NCBI RefSeq assembly: GCF_001280125.1
Contig: NZ_LGEG01000214.1
Span: 1 to 64,000, forward strand
DNA from: Streptomyces sp. NRRL F-6492
Lineage (GTDB): Bacteria; Actinomycetota; Actinomycetes; Streptomycetales; Streptomycetaceae
DNA: 64,000 nt
Reading direction: 5' to 3'
A model generated the notes under the pieces. It was not told the origin of the DNA. It searched no databases and saw nothing but the letters and a program-made list of their open reading frames with translations. The position numbers and the translations under genes are program-made. Below are positions 1-9,121 of this stretch, piece by piece (position 1 is the first letter of the stretch; every line of letters begins with the position of its first letter).

Positions 1-2
1 CC

Positions 3-203
3 CCGGCCCCGACCCCCGCGTCGGCTCCGGCGCAGGTGCGGCAGGCCTTCCGGTGGGTACCGCGCCCGCACTACACCGGCGGCCCCACCCGCCCGGCCCC
101 GGCCGGAATGTCGACGACCATGACCACGGTCGTCATCACCCTCCCCGGCGTCCTGGCCGCGGCCGCCCTGCGCCCCGGCTCCCGCCGCCGCAGCCGCGGC
201 TGA
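3..203 (+). CDS. C-terminal end of a protein entering from upstream
   Basis: An open frame runs from the window edge to a TGA at 201-203. It gives a Pro/Ala-rich stretch, then a short hydrophobic segment (about 18 residues, TTVVITLPGVLAAAAL) and a basic tail rich in Arg (SRRRSRG). That layout resembles a membrane-anchored C terminus. The start lies outside the window and no family can be assigned. The frame is used with no stop before 201 and the next gene begins 54 bp downstream, which supports a real gene end, but in such GC-rich DNA a chance open frame of 67 codons is possible. Confidence 0.45.
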   Translation, partial: PAPTPASAPAQVRQAFRWVPRPHYTGGPTRPAPAGMSTTMTTVVITLPGVLAAAALRPGSRRRSRG

Positions 204-257
204 CGACCCGCCCCCCTTCCCTCTCCCTTCTCCCCTCACCCGTCCTGGAGTTGCGCT

Positions 258-1019
258 GTGCCGGAATGGCTCGTCTACACCCTCGCCGCGGTCCTGGTCT
301 GCTTGCTCGTCATCACGACCACCGTCATGCGGCACCGCCGGGCGGACGCGGACGAGGACACCTCCGAAACCCCGGACGTGCTGGAGTACATGGTCATGAT
401 GGTCGGCGTCGTCTACGCCATCGTGCTCGGCCTGGCCATCGCCGGCGTGTGGGAGGCCCGCGGCGCGGCCGAGGACACCGTCCAGCGCGAGGCGCAGGCC
501 CTGTACGAGATCGACCAGCGCCTGGACGTCTACCCGGCCGCCTTCCGCAGCCAGGTCAAAGAGCACATCGACGCCTACGCCCGGCACGCCGTCACCACCG
601 AATGGCCCGCCATGGGGGACGACGCCCCCGTCGGCGGCACCGGTGCCGACCTGCTCGGCCGCATCCGCAGCGACATCGCCCACCACGCCCCGGCCGACGA
701 GCTCCAGGCCCAGGCCTACCAGCCCCTCCTCGACCAGGTCGCCGCCGCGGACAACGCCCGCCACCAGCGCCTGGACAGCGCCGGCACCACCCTGCCCGGC
801 GCGGTCTGGTTCGGTCTCGTCGCCGGCGCCGCGATCACCCTCGGCCTGCTCTACACCCTGCAGATCCGCCGCTCCGCCCGCGAGCTGCTGCTCGCCACCA
901 CCTTCAGCGCCCTGGTGGTCTTCCTGCTCTTCCTCGTCTGGAGCTTCGACGCCCCCTTCGGCCACTCCGGCACCGACTCCGCCCAGCCCCTGAGCGACCT
1001 CCTCACCACGACCGCCTGA
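258..1019 (+). CDS. DUF4239 (bestrophin-like) integral membrane protein
   Basis: The 253-residue product starts at GTG 258. Four membrane segments are visible: residues about 4-22, 43-65, 184-203 and 210-229. The first pair is separated from the second by a roughly 115-residue soluble, charged region. This two-plus-two layout with a central helical region, and the MVGVVYAIVLGLAI segment, match the DUF4239 family common in Streptomyces; its function is not established. It stands alone between a gene end at 203 and an ABM-like gene at 1094. Family assignment is from overall pattern only. Confidence 0.8.
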   Translation: MPEWLVYTLAAVLVCLLVITTTVMRHRRADADEDTSETPDVLEYMVMMVGVVYAIVLGLAIAGVWEARGAAEDTVQREAQALYEIDQRLDVYPAAFRSQVKEHIDAYARHAVTTEWPAMGDDAPVGGTGADLLGRIRSDIAHHAPADELQAQAYQPLLDQVAAADNARHQRLDSAGTTLPGAVWFGLVAGAAITLGLLYTLQIRRSARELLLATTFSALVVFLLFLVWSFDAPFGHSGTDSAQPLSDLLTTTA

Positions 1020-1093
1020 CCCCTCCGCCCGCTTTCCTCGGAGAAGCGAGGAGAGCTTGACCTCAACCGCGGTCGAGGTCGGAGGCTGGTGCC

Positions 1094-1747
1094 ATGAACG
1101 CCACCGTCACCGGCCTCCTGCCGGTCGCACCGCCCGACCCCGCCCGCCCGGACGCGGGCCTCGTCCTGGCCTCCCTGTGGCACACCGAGGGGCCCGAACA
1201 ACAGCGGAAGGTCATGTCCGGCGTCATGGACGCCTGGGAGGCGACCCGGCTGCCGGCCGCCTACCTCGCCCGGCACTGCCTGGCGGGGTCCGACGGCCGG
1301 ACCGTCCTCAACTTCGCCCAGTGGACGACCTCCGAGGCGCACCGGGCCTTCGCCGCCGACCCCGGCAACCAGCAGACCCTCGGCAGCGCCGTCCAGGCGC
1401 TCTACTCGGCCGGTCCGCCGGGCCGCTACGCGCCCCACCGCTTCACGGCCCGCCGCGAGGGAGTCGTCCGCTGCCTCACCGCGACCCGGCACGACACCGA
1501 GGACGCCGGAGCGGCCCGTTCGCTCGCCGACGAACTGACCGGACGCGACACCGCCGCCCTGGCCGAGTACTTCTACGTCGGCGAGGACGGGCGGCAGCTC
1601 CTCGTGCTCGCCGGGTTCGAGGACGAACCCGGCGGCGACGAAACCTCGTTCCGTCCGTTCCGCGGACTGGTGCGGCCGGTCCGCCAGGGACCGCCTCAGG
1701 CGATGGCGACGACACGCGCCCAGGAGGGCGGCGCGTCGGGGACGTAG
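1094..1747 (+). CDS. Antibiotic biosynthesis monooxygenase (ABM)-fold protein
   Basis: The 217-residue product has two half-repeats. The first (about residues 22-100) reads as a dimeric alpha/beta-barrel domain with the LNFAQWTTSEAHRAF signature of ABM proteins; the second, around residues 115-195, looks like a degenerate second barrel ending near a FRPFRGLVRPV segment. Such proteins bind or oxidise small aromatic molecules, or simply act as haem/quinone-handling folds; the substrate cannot be read here. The last 52 bases overlap the 3' end of the convergent vWA gene. Start ATG 1094 has a weak purine-rich leader. Confidence 0.75.
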   Translation: MNATVTGLLPVAPPDPARPDAGLVLASLWHTEGPEQQRKVMSGVMDAWEATRLPAAYLARHCLAGSDGRTVLNFAQWTTSEAHRAFAADPGNQQTLGSAVQALYSAGPPGRYAPHRFTARREGVVRCLTATRHDTEDAGAARSLADELTGRDTAALAEYFYVGEDGRQLLVLAGFEDEPGGDETSFRPFRGLVRPVRQGPPQAMATTRAQEGGASGT

Positions 1748-3063
1748 TCGGGATCCCGCTCGTTCGCGGCGCGGGCGGGGCGGGGGAAGAGACCGACGAC
1801 GGTGCGGCAGGACGGCTGCGCGGAGGGCCAGGGCGTCTGGCCGTCCGTCAGGGCGACGATGACGTCCGGGCGCGGCCGGGAGCGGAGCGCCCGGGCGAAA
1901 CCGGAACGCAGATCCGTCCCGCCGCCACCGACCAGCTCGATGTCCTCCGCGCGGCAGAGCGGCACGGCGACGCCGGCCGCCGCGTCGCAGGAGATCACCG
2001 AGACCAGGTCGCGCCGCCCGCCCACCGCCCGTGAGATCGCCGCCACCTCCAGGAGCGCGCTGCCCAGTTCGGCGTCGCTCACCGACCCGGAGGTGTCGAT
2101 GACCACACAGACCCTCGGCGGCGTGCGGCGCAGACTCGGCAGCACCACCCCGGGGACACCGGCCGAACGCCGGGACGGACGCCGGTAGCTGTGGTCCTCA
2201 CCCGCTCCCGGACCTCCCGCCGCCGAGCGGATCGCCGCCCCCAGCAGGTGCCGCCACGGCTGCGGCGGATGGAACGCCTCCTCCGCCCACCGGCGCCATC
2301 CCTCCGGTGCGTCGCCCGGCCGGCCCTTGATGCCCTCCGCGACCCGGAAGCGGACCGCGTCCCGCTGCTGTCTGCTCAGCCCGTGGGCCCCGTCGGGCCC
2401 CAGTTCCCACGGCCGTTCACGGCCGTCGGCACCGCTGCCGCAGTCCAGCCAGGCCAGGTCGGCGGCGAGCCCCGACATCGACGCCGTCCGCAGGTACTCC
2501 TCCATCAGCTGCCCCTCGGGCAGCCGCAGCAGCGACGGCAGCACCGCCCCGGCGGGCCGGGGCAGACCGTCGCCGTAGATGTCGTCGTTGATCTCGAAGT
2601 CGGCGGCGATGTTGCGGCGCAGCCGCTCTCCCGGCCCGTACTCGCCGTGCTCCTTCGCGTACCGCTCGCCCCGCCCGTGGTGGTCCCGGAGCAGGTGGGA
2701 GACCTCGTGCACCCAGACGCCCGCCAGCTCCTCCACCGGAGTGGACGCCACGAACGCCGGGGAGGCGTAGCAGCGCCAGTACGCGTCCACCGCCATCGTC
2801 GGTACGGACCGGTCCTCCACCACGTGCAGGGCGAAGAGCGCGCCCGCCAGATAGGGGCGCACCTTGACCGCGTGCAGCCGCGCCGCCATCAACTTGTCCG
2901 TGTCCAGCCGGGGTCCGGACGCACCGGCCGATCCGCCGGGACCGGCCGGCGGCGTCGGTACGGTGGCCCGCACCGGGCGCGGCGGTGGGGGCGGGGCCAT
3001 CGGGCGGGGGAGCGGGGGCGGGATCTTCCGGTGCGGCGCACGGGGCCGCGCGGCCCCCGTCAC
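1696..3063 (-). CDS. vWA-like metallopeptidase-domain protein (DUF2201 type), MoxR partner
   Basis: The 455-residue product carries an HExxH motif (residues 119-123, VHEVSH) in a putative metallopeptidase region, followed by a von Willebrand A-like domain. MIDAS residues are visible as DTSGS from residue 323, a Thr in GGTD near 383 and an Asp in LTDG near 407. Start choice: GTG 3063 overlaps the stop of the upstream ATPase gene (GTGA), which implies translational coupling. MoxR ATPases and vWA proteins of this type usually act together as metal-dependent chaperone-like pairs; the client here is unknown. A Pro-rich stretch occupies residues 15-45. Longer upstream starts would only add low-complexity sequence inside the ATPase gene. 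Confidence 0.85.
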   Translation of the reverse strand: MTGAARPRAPHRKIPPPLPRPMAPPPPPRPVRATVPTPPAGPGGSAGASGPRLDTDKLMAARLHAVKVRPYLAGALFALHVVEDRSVPTMAVDAYWRCYASPAFVASTPVEELAGVWVHEVSHLLRDHHGRGERYAKEHGEYGPGERLRRNIAADFEINDDIYGDGLPRPAGAVLPSLLRLPEGQLMEEYLRTASMSGLAADLAWLDCGSGADGRERPWELGPDGAHGLSRQQRDAVRFRVAEGIKGRPGDAPEGWRRWAEEAFHPPQPWRHLLGAAIRSAAGGPGAGEDHSYRRPSRRSAGVPGVVLPSLRRTPPRVCVVIDTSGSVSDAELGSALLEVAAISRAVGGRRDLVSVISCDAAAGVAVPLCRAEDIELVGGGGTDLRSGFARALRSRPRPDVIVALTDGQTPWPSAQPSCRTVVGLFPRPARAANERDPDYVPDAPPSWARVVAIA

Positions 3064-4343
3064 CGGCGTACCCCCGTCACGCGCCCGGTGCCGGCCGCGG
3101 CGGTGGCGCGTCCCACCGAGCGGTCCGCGCGCCGGGCGAGTCCGACCACCCCGGCCAGCCGTTCCACCGCCCCGGGGATCACCCAGTCGTCCCGGCGCAG
3201 CGCGGCCAGCGCCGTCGCCGGGGCGACGAGCAGGTCCGGGGCACCGGTCTCGAGGGCCCGGACCAGTACGGCCCAGCCCGCCTCCCACCGCTCCCGCTCC
3301 GGGCGCGCCCCGACGGCGGCCACCACCGCCTCCAGCGCCGCCTGGCGCAGATCGCCCCGCTCCGGCAGTTCGGCGGAGGCCGGATCGGCCAGCAGCGACT
3401 CGGGGTCCGGCAGGTCCATCCGGTCCAGATGGGCGAGGAGTTCGAGCCCGGGGCCGTCACCCACCGCTCCCCGCACCAGCAGCGCCAGCACCTCCCGCGA
3501 GACGGAGGCCGCCGTCCCGAAGGCGAGCAGGGTCAGCGCGGCCTCCCAGCTCCGGGGCGAGGGCCAGGCGCCCCCGCGCTGCGTCTCGGTGGTCGGCAGC
3601 CGGTGGATCAGCGTCGGCCGGGCCTTCAGGAAGCCGCAGACCGCGCGGCGGGCGAAGGCCACCGCCTCCGCGAGCCGCTCCGGGGCCAGCCGGGGCAGCT
3701 CCGCCCGGGGCCAGACCCCGCCGAGGCCGCGCACCACCACTTCCCGGTCGTGCACCCAGTACAGGTGCACGAACCGGTTGGCCAGCGGAGGACTCAGCTC
3801 CCATCCGTCCGCCGCCGACGCCCGGGGGTTGGCGGCGGCCACGATCCGCACGCCCGGCGGAAGCCGCAGCGTGCCGACCCTCCGCTCCAGGACGACCCGG
3901 AGCAGCGCGGCCTGCACGGCGGGGGTGGCGGTGGAGAGCTCGTCCAGGAAGAGCAGGCCCCGCCCGGCGCGCACGAGGTCCACGGCCCACTGCGGGGGCG
4001 CCATCGGCACTCCCCGTACCGCCGGGTCGTCGCCCACGATCGGCAGTCCGGAGAAGTCGGACGGCTCGTGGACGCTGGCGATGACGGTCGTCAGGGGCAG
4101 GTCGAGGGAGGCGGCGAGCTGCGTCAGGGCCGCGGTCTTGCCGATGCCCGGTTCGCCCCAGAGCAGTACGGGCAGGTCGGCGGCGACGGCCAGGGTGAGC
4201 GCTTCGAGCTGCTCGTCGGGGCGCGGCTCGGTCGTCGTCGTCCGCAGCAGCCCGAGAAGGTCCTCGGCCAGGGCGAGGCGGCCGTCGGTGCCGGAGACGG
4301 GGGCGGGAGCGGGCATGAGGGTGCTGGGCGTCATGGGCATCAC
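3060..4343 (-). CDS. MoxR-type AAA+ ATPase
   Basis: The 427-residue product has Walker A GEPGIGKT (residues 63-70), Walker B LLFLDE (130-135), and a sensor-like AAANPRAS segment near 176, with arginine-rich lid sequence after it. This is the MoxR branch of AAA+ ATPases, which remodel or insert metal cofactors into partner proteins together with a vWA protein. It is coupled by a 4-base overlap to the vWA gene and lies 110 bp after the stop of the unknown protein gene at 4454-5944, so the three probably form one transcription unit. Possible starts are GTG 4343, ATG 4340 and ATG 4334; no strong ribosome site separates them. Confidence 0.88.
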   Translation of the reverse strand: MMPMTPSTLMPAPAPVSGTDGRLALAEDLLGLLRTTTTEPRPDEQLEALTLAVAADLPVLLWGEPGIGKTAALTQLAASLDLPLTTVIASVHEPSDFSGLPIVGDDPAVRGVPMAPPQWAVDLVRAGRGLLFLDELSTATPAVQAALLRVVLERRVGTLRLPPGVRIVAAANPRASAADGWELSPPLANRFVHLYWVHDREVVVRGLGGVWPRAELPRLAPERLAEAVAFARRAVCGFLKARPTLIHRLPTTETQRGGAWPSPRSWEAALTLLAFGTAASVSREVLALLVRGAVGDGPGLELLAHLDRMDLPDPESLLADPASAELPERGDLRQAALEAVVAAVGARPERERWEAGWAVLVRALETGAPDLLVAPATALAALRRDDWVIPGAVERLAGVVGLARRADRSVGRATAAAGTGRVTGVRR

Positions 4344-4453
4344 CTGAGGGGATGGGGGAACGGGGCGACCCGTCCCGGATGTCGTGGGCCGTGGAAGAGC
4401 GCGCGGCGCGCTGAGTACGAAGGGGTACGGAGGAGTTCAGAGGACCGGGCGGG

Positions 4454-5944
4454 TCACGGGGACAGGGCGGTCCGGGGCCGGGCCGGACCGCTGCGCTTGC
4501 GGCGCACCGCGAGGGGCGTACGGCGGTCGATCCGGAGACGGCGGCCCGTCTCCACGGGCCCGGCGCCCGGAGCGGCCCCGCCGCCCGCCGCGCCGGCACG
4601 TCCTCCGGCGGCGGGGTGCCCGGTGGCCAGCCCCGCGCGAAAGAGGCCGTGGTCGACGCGACGGTCCGCGGCGGACAGCAGTTCCTCCCGGAGCGGACCG
4701 TCCCGCAGGACCGCGCCGGGACCGAGGAGCTTCACCACGACGGCCAGCGCCCCGGAGACGTCACCGTGGCCGAGCCGTTCCCGGACCGCCGGCAGGGCCT
4801 CCGGACTGCGGTGCACCGTGTCGATCACCCGCAGACAGGGCAGCGCCGGCCCGCCGAGGGCCACCAGCAGTTCCTCCCGGCGCAGGGTGACCGGGTCGTG
4901 GTCGATCGCCGACAGCACCCCGTCCCGCAGCGCGATCCGGTGGACCTCGCCCCCGCACTCCACCCGGTGCGGATCACCGGGGTCGTGGAGGGGCCCGGAC
5001 ACCACGGCGGGGGCGGCGGGGACGGACGCCGCCAGAGCCCCGGCGACGAGAGGATGCAGCCGCTCCGCCGTGATCAGCCCCGCGCGCAGCAGCTCCAGGT
5101 CGGGAAGGGTCCGGGCCGCCGCCTCCGGCAGCACCGGAAGCGCCGCCGCCTCCTGCGGCGGCAACGGCTCCCGCAGCGGCCCGAAGGCCGGGGCGTGGCT
5201 GTCGTCGGGAGCGACGAGCTCGAACACGGCCCGCCGCCCCGCCCCGAGCCGTACGGTGAAGGCCCCGCGAGGGCGGAGCCCCTCGGCCCGCAACAGCGAC
5301 TCCGCTTCGGCCGCCCACCTCGCGACCGCCCACGGGGCGTCCTCGGGGAGGGGCGCGTCGAGCAGTCCGGGCGGTGCGGACGGTGGCCCGTCCGCACCGC
5401 ACCGCGACGCCAGCTCACCGGCCCGCCCCGCGTCCCAGAGGTGCCGGTGCAGGTCGAACCGGAAACGCCGCTCGGGACGCGGATGCGGATGGGTGTACGA
5501 AGGGCCGCCGGGGACGTGGTTCCCGGGCCCCTCCCAGACGGCGAGCGACATCCGCTGCCCGGCATCCGCCCAGGCCGGCGGCGTTCGCACCACCAGGGTC
5601 GGCGGGACGGCGCCGGGACCTCCGTAACGGGCCAGAGCCACGGTGAGGCCGGGCCGCAGCCGCCCGTCGGGGGCGATGCGGGGCATGTGCCAGCGCAGCA
5701 GGTCCGGCGCCAGACGGCGCAGGTCGGTACGGAGCCGGGCGGCGAGATCGGTGCCGTGGCGGTCGGCCACGGCGCGCAGATCGAGATCGACGTCGATCCG
5801 GGCGGCGGCACAAGCCCCCGCCCAGTCGCCGACCGCACGCCGTGCGGTCGCGGTCTCGATCATGGACGGTGGCACGGCGTACTCGCGTACGCGCCGCCAC
5901 ATCGACAGGCGGGTCGGAATCCCGTTCACGAGGTGAGGTGCCAT
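4454..5944 (-). CDS. Conserved hypothetical protein, first gene of the MoxR-vWA unit
   Basis: The 496-residue product has no motif I can name. It is rich in Ala, Arg and Leu, lacks a signal peptide and membrane segments, and contains an aromatic/His-rich patch (RFRFDLHRHLWDAG) near residue 170. Start ATG 5944 is preferred because AAGGTGAG ends five bases before it; an in-frame GTG at 5950 would sit on that site. Its constant position ahead of the ATPase and vWA genes suggests it is a client or adaptor of the MoxR system. That role is inference. The C-terminal 60 residues are low complexity. Confidence 0.7.
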   Translation of the reverse strand: MAPHLVNGIPTRLSMWRRVREYAVPPSMIETATARRAVGDWAGACAAARIDVDLDLRAVADRHGTDLAARLRTDLRRLAPDLLRWHMPRIAPDGRLRPGLTVALARYGGPGAVPPTLVVRTPPAWADAGQRMSLAVWEGPGNHVPGGPSYTHPHPRPERRFRFDLHRHLWDAGRAGELASRCGADGPPSAPPGLLDAPLPEDAPWAVARWAAEAESLLRAEGLRPRGAFTVRLGAGRRAVFELVAPDDSHAPAFGPLREPLPPQEAAALPVLPEAAARTLPDLELLRAGLITAERLHPLVAGALAASVPAAPAVVSGPLHDPGDPHRVECGGEVHRIALRDGVLSAIDHDPVTLRREELLVALGGPALPCLRVIDTVHRSPEALPAVRERLGHGDVSGALAVVVKLLGPGAVLRDGPLREELLSAADRRVDHGLFRAGLATGHPAAGGRAGAAGGGAAPGAGPVETGRRLRIDRRTPLAVRRKRSGPARPRTALSP

Positions 5945-6274
5945 CAGCACTCACCTTGTGTGAACGAGTCCCCCAATCGGTACGAGGAGAAGTTCATCAT
6001 CTCCGGGATCGTAACCCACCGTTGTCCGATCTCCCAGGGAATTTGACCGGGGGAGAGGGAGACCGCGAACGCCACTTGACGCGCGAGGGGCCGCGCCCGC
6101 CTTCCGGGACCGTCGGTGGGTCACCCTCGCGGGTGACGCCGGACCGCCGAACGGGGCGCGTGAGGCATCGGGCGCACGAGCGGGCCGCGAGCACGCCCCT
6201 CCGCGCCACCGGGCGCCGTTGGGGCGCGGCCGCTCGCGGGCAGGATCGCCGGGACAACGACAGAAAGGCCGACC
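5945..6274. other. Intergenic region, divergent promoters expected
   Basis: This 330-base stretch separates the start of the MoxR unit (leftward) from the EF-hand gene (rightward). The AT-richer part at about 5970-6045 is the likely promoter zone for the leftward unit. No reading frame with sensible codon use and no clear hairpin was seen. Confidence 0.5.
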
Positions 6275-6820
6275 GTGGCAAGTGAGTTCCAGCGCGACAA
6301 GCTCGTCGACATGTTCCGCGCGTTCGACGCCGACGACAACGGCTACCTCGACCGGCGCGACTTCCAGGCCCTCGCGGAACGCTGGAGGAACCTGCCCCGC
6401 GTGCGGCCGGGATCCGAACTGGCCGCACGCGTGGACGCGGTCATGCTGGGCTGGTGGGACCACCTCGCGACGCACGTGGACACGGACGAGGACGGCAGGG
6501 TCGACCTGGACGGGCTCCTCGCCATGGTGGACCTGCTGCCCGCGATGCGCGAGGCCGTCGCCGCGACCGCCGAGACCGTCTTCGACGCCGTCGACGAGAA
6601 CGGCGACGGCCGCATCTCTCCCGACGAGCACCGGAAGCTGGTCGACACGTGGCACGGCGGGAGCGTCGACGTCGGCGACGTCTTCGACCGCCTCGACCAG
6701 GACGGGGACGGCTACCTCGACCGCACCGAGTTCACCGCGCTGTGGATCCAGTTCTGGATCAGCGACGACCCGTCCGAACCGGGCAACCACCTGTGCGGCC
6801 CCGTCCCGACCCGCACCTGA
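6275..6820 (+). CDS. EF-hand calcium-binding protein (calerythrin/CabA-like)
   Basis: The 181-residue acidic product holds four EF-hand loops: DADDNGYLDRRD near residue 18, DTDEDGRVDLDG near 68, DENGDGRISPDE near 103 and DQDGDGYLDRTE near 142. All four keep Asp at positions 1, 3 and 5 (or Asn) and Gly at 6; loops 1, 3 and 4 end in an acidic residue at position 12, loop 2 has Gly there and may bind weakly. No signal peptide, so it is a cytoplasmic calcium sensor or buffer. Start GTG 6275 follows an AAAGG purine tract. Similar small calcium proteins occur throughout Streptomyces. Confidence 0.92.
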   Translation: MASEFQRDKLVDMFRAFDADDNGYLDRRDFQALAERWRNLPRVRPGSELAARVDAVMLGWWDHLATHVDTDEDGRVDLDGLLAMVDLLPAMREAVAATAETVFDAVDENGDGRISPDEHRKLVDTWHGGSVDVGDVFDRLDQDGDGYLDRTEFTALWIQFWISDDPSEPGNHLCGPVPTRT

Positions 6821-6854
6821 CGACCCCCTCCCGGACACCGCCGGGACCGGGGCC

Positions 6855-7772
6855 CTACGGTGGCGTGATCCGGTCCCGCAGCCAGGAGTCGACGCCGTGG
6901 AGCGCCGTCCTGGCCATGGCCGTGGGATGGCCCGTGAAGCCGTGGGGCGCTTCGGGGTAGATCCGGAGTTCGACGTCGTTGCCGGCGGCGGACAGCCGGC
7001 CCGCCAGCGCCAGGTTGTCCTCCAGGAGCACGTCCTCGCCCCCGACGACCAGCAGCACGGGCGGAAGCCCGCCGAGGGCGCCGTAGACGGGGGAGACGTC
7101 GGGAACGGTGCGGTCCTCCACGTGGCCGACGTACGCCCGGAGGAAGTACTCGTCCGCGATGCGGCGTCCGGCCGGGGTCCGTGCGCTCAGGTCGTAGGTG
7201 CCGAACTGGAGGGCGGCCCCGGTGAACCGGCCGACGGCACCCCTGTCCCTCAGCCGGAGCAGGGTCACCAGGGCCAGGGTGGCCCCCGCCGAGCTCCCGC
7301 CGATCGTGAGCCGGGACGTCCCGAAGCGGGCCCCGGCCTCTTCGGCGAGCCAGAGCGCCACCGCTTCGCAGTCGTCGGGGGCCGCCGGCCAGGGGTGCTC
7401 GGGGGCCAGCCGGTAGTCGACGCCGACGACGGCGAGACGCAGGGCGTCCGCGAGCTCGCGGTTGCGCCGGTCCCCCCGCGCCGCGGAGTCCATGAAGAAG
7501 CCGCCGCCGTGCACGTCCAGGTGGACGCCCCGCGGCGGACCGCCGGCAGGCATGAGGATCCTGACGGGGACGCGTCTTCCCGCGGCCTCGACCGTCTCCT
7601 CGACGGCCGACGGATCGACGGCCGGCGGGACGGACCTCTTCGCCCGCGCCTCCCGCAGCTCCTCCGGCGTGCCGGGTCCGCGGCCCGCCCTCCGCGACCT
7701 GTAGAAGGCGCGGGCCTCGTCGACCTGCTCCGCGGGCACGTCGGCGTACAGTGCGTCCAGCGCGAACCGCAC
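6855..7772 (-). CDS. Alpha/beta hydrolase, HSL-family carboxylesterase
   Basis: The 305-residue product shows the hormone-sensitive-lipase signature: oxyanion-hole HGGG (residues 88-91), nucleophile elbow GSSAG with Ser161, a GGEDVLLEDN segment supplying the acid, and the catalytic His in EAPHGF near the C terminus. It should hydrolyse short-chain acyl esters in the cytoplasm. Start GTG 7772 is chosen because GAGGAGG lies four bases upstream; a much longer frame exists upstream but has no supporting features. It converges on the EF-hand gene and is divergent from the ArsR gene. Confidence 0.88.
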   Translation of the reverse strand: MRFALDALYADVPAEQVDEARAFYRSRRAGRGPGTPEELREARAKRSVPPAVDPSAVEETVEAAGRRVPVRILMPAGGPPRGVHLDVHGGGFFMDSAARGDRRNRELADALRLAVVGVDYRLAPEHPWPAAPDDCEAVALWLAEEAGARFGTSRLTIGGSSAGATLALVTLLRLRDRGAVGRFTGAALQFGTYDLSARTPAGRRIADEYFLRAYVGHVEDRTVPDVSPVYGALGGLPPVLLVVGGEDVLLEDNLALAGRLSAAGNDVELRIYPEAPHGFTGHPTAMARTALHGVDSWLRDRITPP

Positions 7773-8022
7773 ACGGCCTCCTCGTCGTACGTCGGGGTCA
7801 GGGCCCCACGCTATCCCCCGCCCCACGCTGTCCCCGCCCCGCCGGAGCCCCCGCACACCGGGAGACGCCACCCGCGGGGAACACCTCAAGGCCGCCGGAA
7901 GGGGACGGGAGCGGCTCCGATGTGCGAAGACGGGTGTGCCGTGGTGCGGGAGTCTGGGATCGTGGGGGCGACAGCATCGGCGGATCGACGACGGCCGCCC
8001 GTAGCCAAGGAGGGGGCCCACC

Positions 8023-8406
8023 GTGCCAACACGCGCACCCAGGGCGGCGGGCGGCGAACCGGCCACCGAGGTGAGCACACCGCTCTACCAACTGAAGGCC
8101 GAGTTCTTCAAGACCCTCGGACACCCGGTCCGCATCCGGGTCCTGGAACTGCTCAGCGTGCGCGAGCACGCCGTCTCCGAGCTGCTGCCGGAGGTGGGCG
8201 TGGAGCCGGCGGCGCTCTCCCAGCAACTGGCCGTGCTGCGCAGGTCGAACCTGGTCCTGACGCGTCGCGAGGGCGTCAGCGTGTACTACCGCCTGGTGAA
8301 CGACGAGGTCGCGGAGCTCCTCAGGGTCGCGCGCGGCATCCTCACCGGAGTGCTCCAGGGCCAGGCCGCGCTCCTCGCCGACCTCGACGCCTCGGCCCGC
8401 CGCTGA
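8023..8406 (+). CDS. ArsR-family winged-helix transcriptional regulator
   Basis: The 127-residue product has the ArsR core: FFKTLGHPVRIRVLELLS, then a recognition-helix region (PAALSQQLAVLRRSNLVLTRREG) and the wing VSVYYRLV. There is no CxC or CxxC metal site in the alpha3 position, so it is probably not a classical metal sensor. Start GTG 8023 gives a 19-residue N-terminal arm. It is divergent from the esterase gene, the most obvious target, with about 250 bp between them. Confidence 0.85.
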   Translation: MPTRAPRAAGGEPATEVSTPLYQLKAEFFKTLGHPVRIRVLELLSVREHAVSELLPEVGVEPAALSQQLAVLRRSNLVLTRREGVSVYYRLVNDEVAELLRVARGILTGVLQGQAALLADLDASARR

Positions 8407-8535
8407 CCGCCGGACGGGCCCGCCGTACCCACGTGTTCGGGCAAACCGCCCCCGTCGAACGGGCGGGATGGGTAGCGTCGGACCGATCGGGTCCGCAAAG
8501 GCGCCCGGCATATCCCCTACGGAAGGCGGCAGCCC

Positions 8536-8910
8536 ATGGCGAACGTGGAAGTCTCTCTCAAGGAGATCATGACCCGGGTGGAAGGCAGTCTCGCCGCCGC
8601 TGTGGGCGATTACAGCAGCGGCATGGCCCTGGGATCCCTCGGCGGCGGACGCGACTTCGACGTCCACGTCGCGGTCGCGGGGAACACCGACGTGATCCGG
8701 GCCAAGCTCCACACCATGGAACTCCTGGGCCTCCAGGAGCAGATCGACGACATCCTCATCACCCTGGGCAACCAGTACCACCTCATCACCCTCGGAAAGG
8801 GACGGGGCAAGACCAACCTCTTCCTCTACCTCGTCCTCGACAAGCACAAGGCCAACCTCGCCATGGCCCGGCACCAACTGCGCCGCGTCGAAGAGGAGAT
8901 GGAGGTCTGA
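8536..8910 (+). CDS. Small conserved protein, roadblock/LC7-like fold suspected
   Basis: The 124-residue product begins with a helix (EVSLKEIMTRVEG), followed by GSLAAAVGDYSSGMALGSLG, a pattern seen in roadblock/LC7 proteins where a short helix is followed by a strand discussing self-association and GTPase control. The C terminus is helical and charged. No enzyme motif is present. ATG 8536 is preceded by GGAAGGCGGCAG. It is monocistronic and ends before a strong hairpin. The fold call is by pattern, so treat it as a hypothesis. Confidence 0.65.
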   Translation: MANVEVSLKEIMTRVEGSLAAAVGDYSSGMALGSLGGGRDFDVHVAVAGNTDVIRAKLHTMELLGLQEQIDDILITLGNQYHLITLGKGRGKTNLFLYLVLDKHKANLAMARHQLRRVEEEMEV

Positions 8911-9038
8911 CCCCCTCCCTCCTTTCGCATGCCCGATAGTTGCAGAAATTTGAAATTCTCTACGAAGGGATTTCCTGAAGTCTGAACGCCCGGTCGGCGC
9001 GCATCCGTCCACGACGGCGGGAAGTCCGGCCGGACGAT

Positions 9039-9093
9039 GCGCGCGTCCTTCCCGCCGACCCGCCCCGCGGCGGCCGACGGGAAGGACGCGCGC
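9039..9093. terminator. Bidirectional hairpin terminator
   Basis: A perfect 16-base-pair stem (arms 9039-9054 and 9078-9093) encloses a 23-base GC-rich loop. It sits between the convergent ends of the roadblock-like gene and the ferredoxin gene, so it can serve both. No T-tract, as usual in Streptomyces. Confidence 0.7.
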
Positions 9094-9121
9094 CGGTCCC
9101 TCCCCTCCGCGACCGGTCCCG

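Noticed and set aside
2191..4347. Long plus-strand open frame over the MoxR-vWA genes
   Set aside because: It is antisense to genes with clear Walker and vWA motifs, is Arg/Pro/Ser-rich and has no family pattern; a GC-rich shadow frame.
9007..9035. Second hairpin (GCATCCGTCC...GGACGATGC) next to the terminator
   Set aside because: The arms only pair with a bulge and share sequence with the 9039-9093 stem; not independent.
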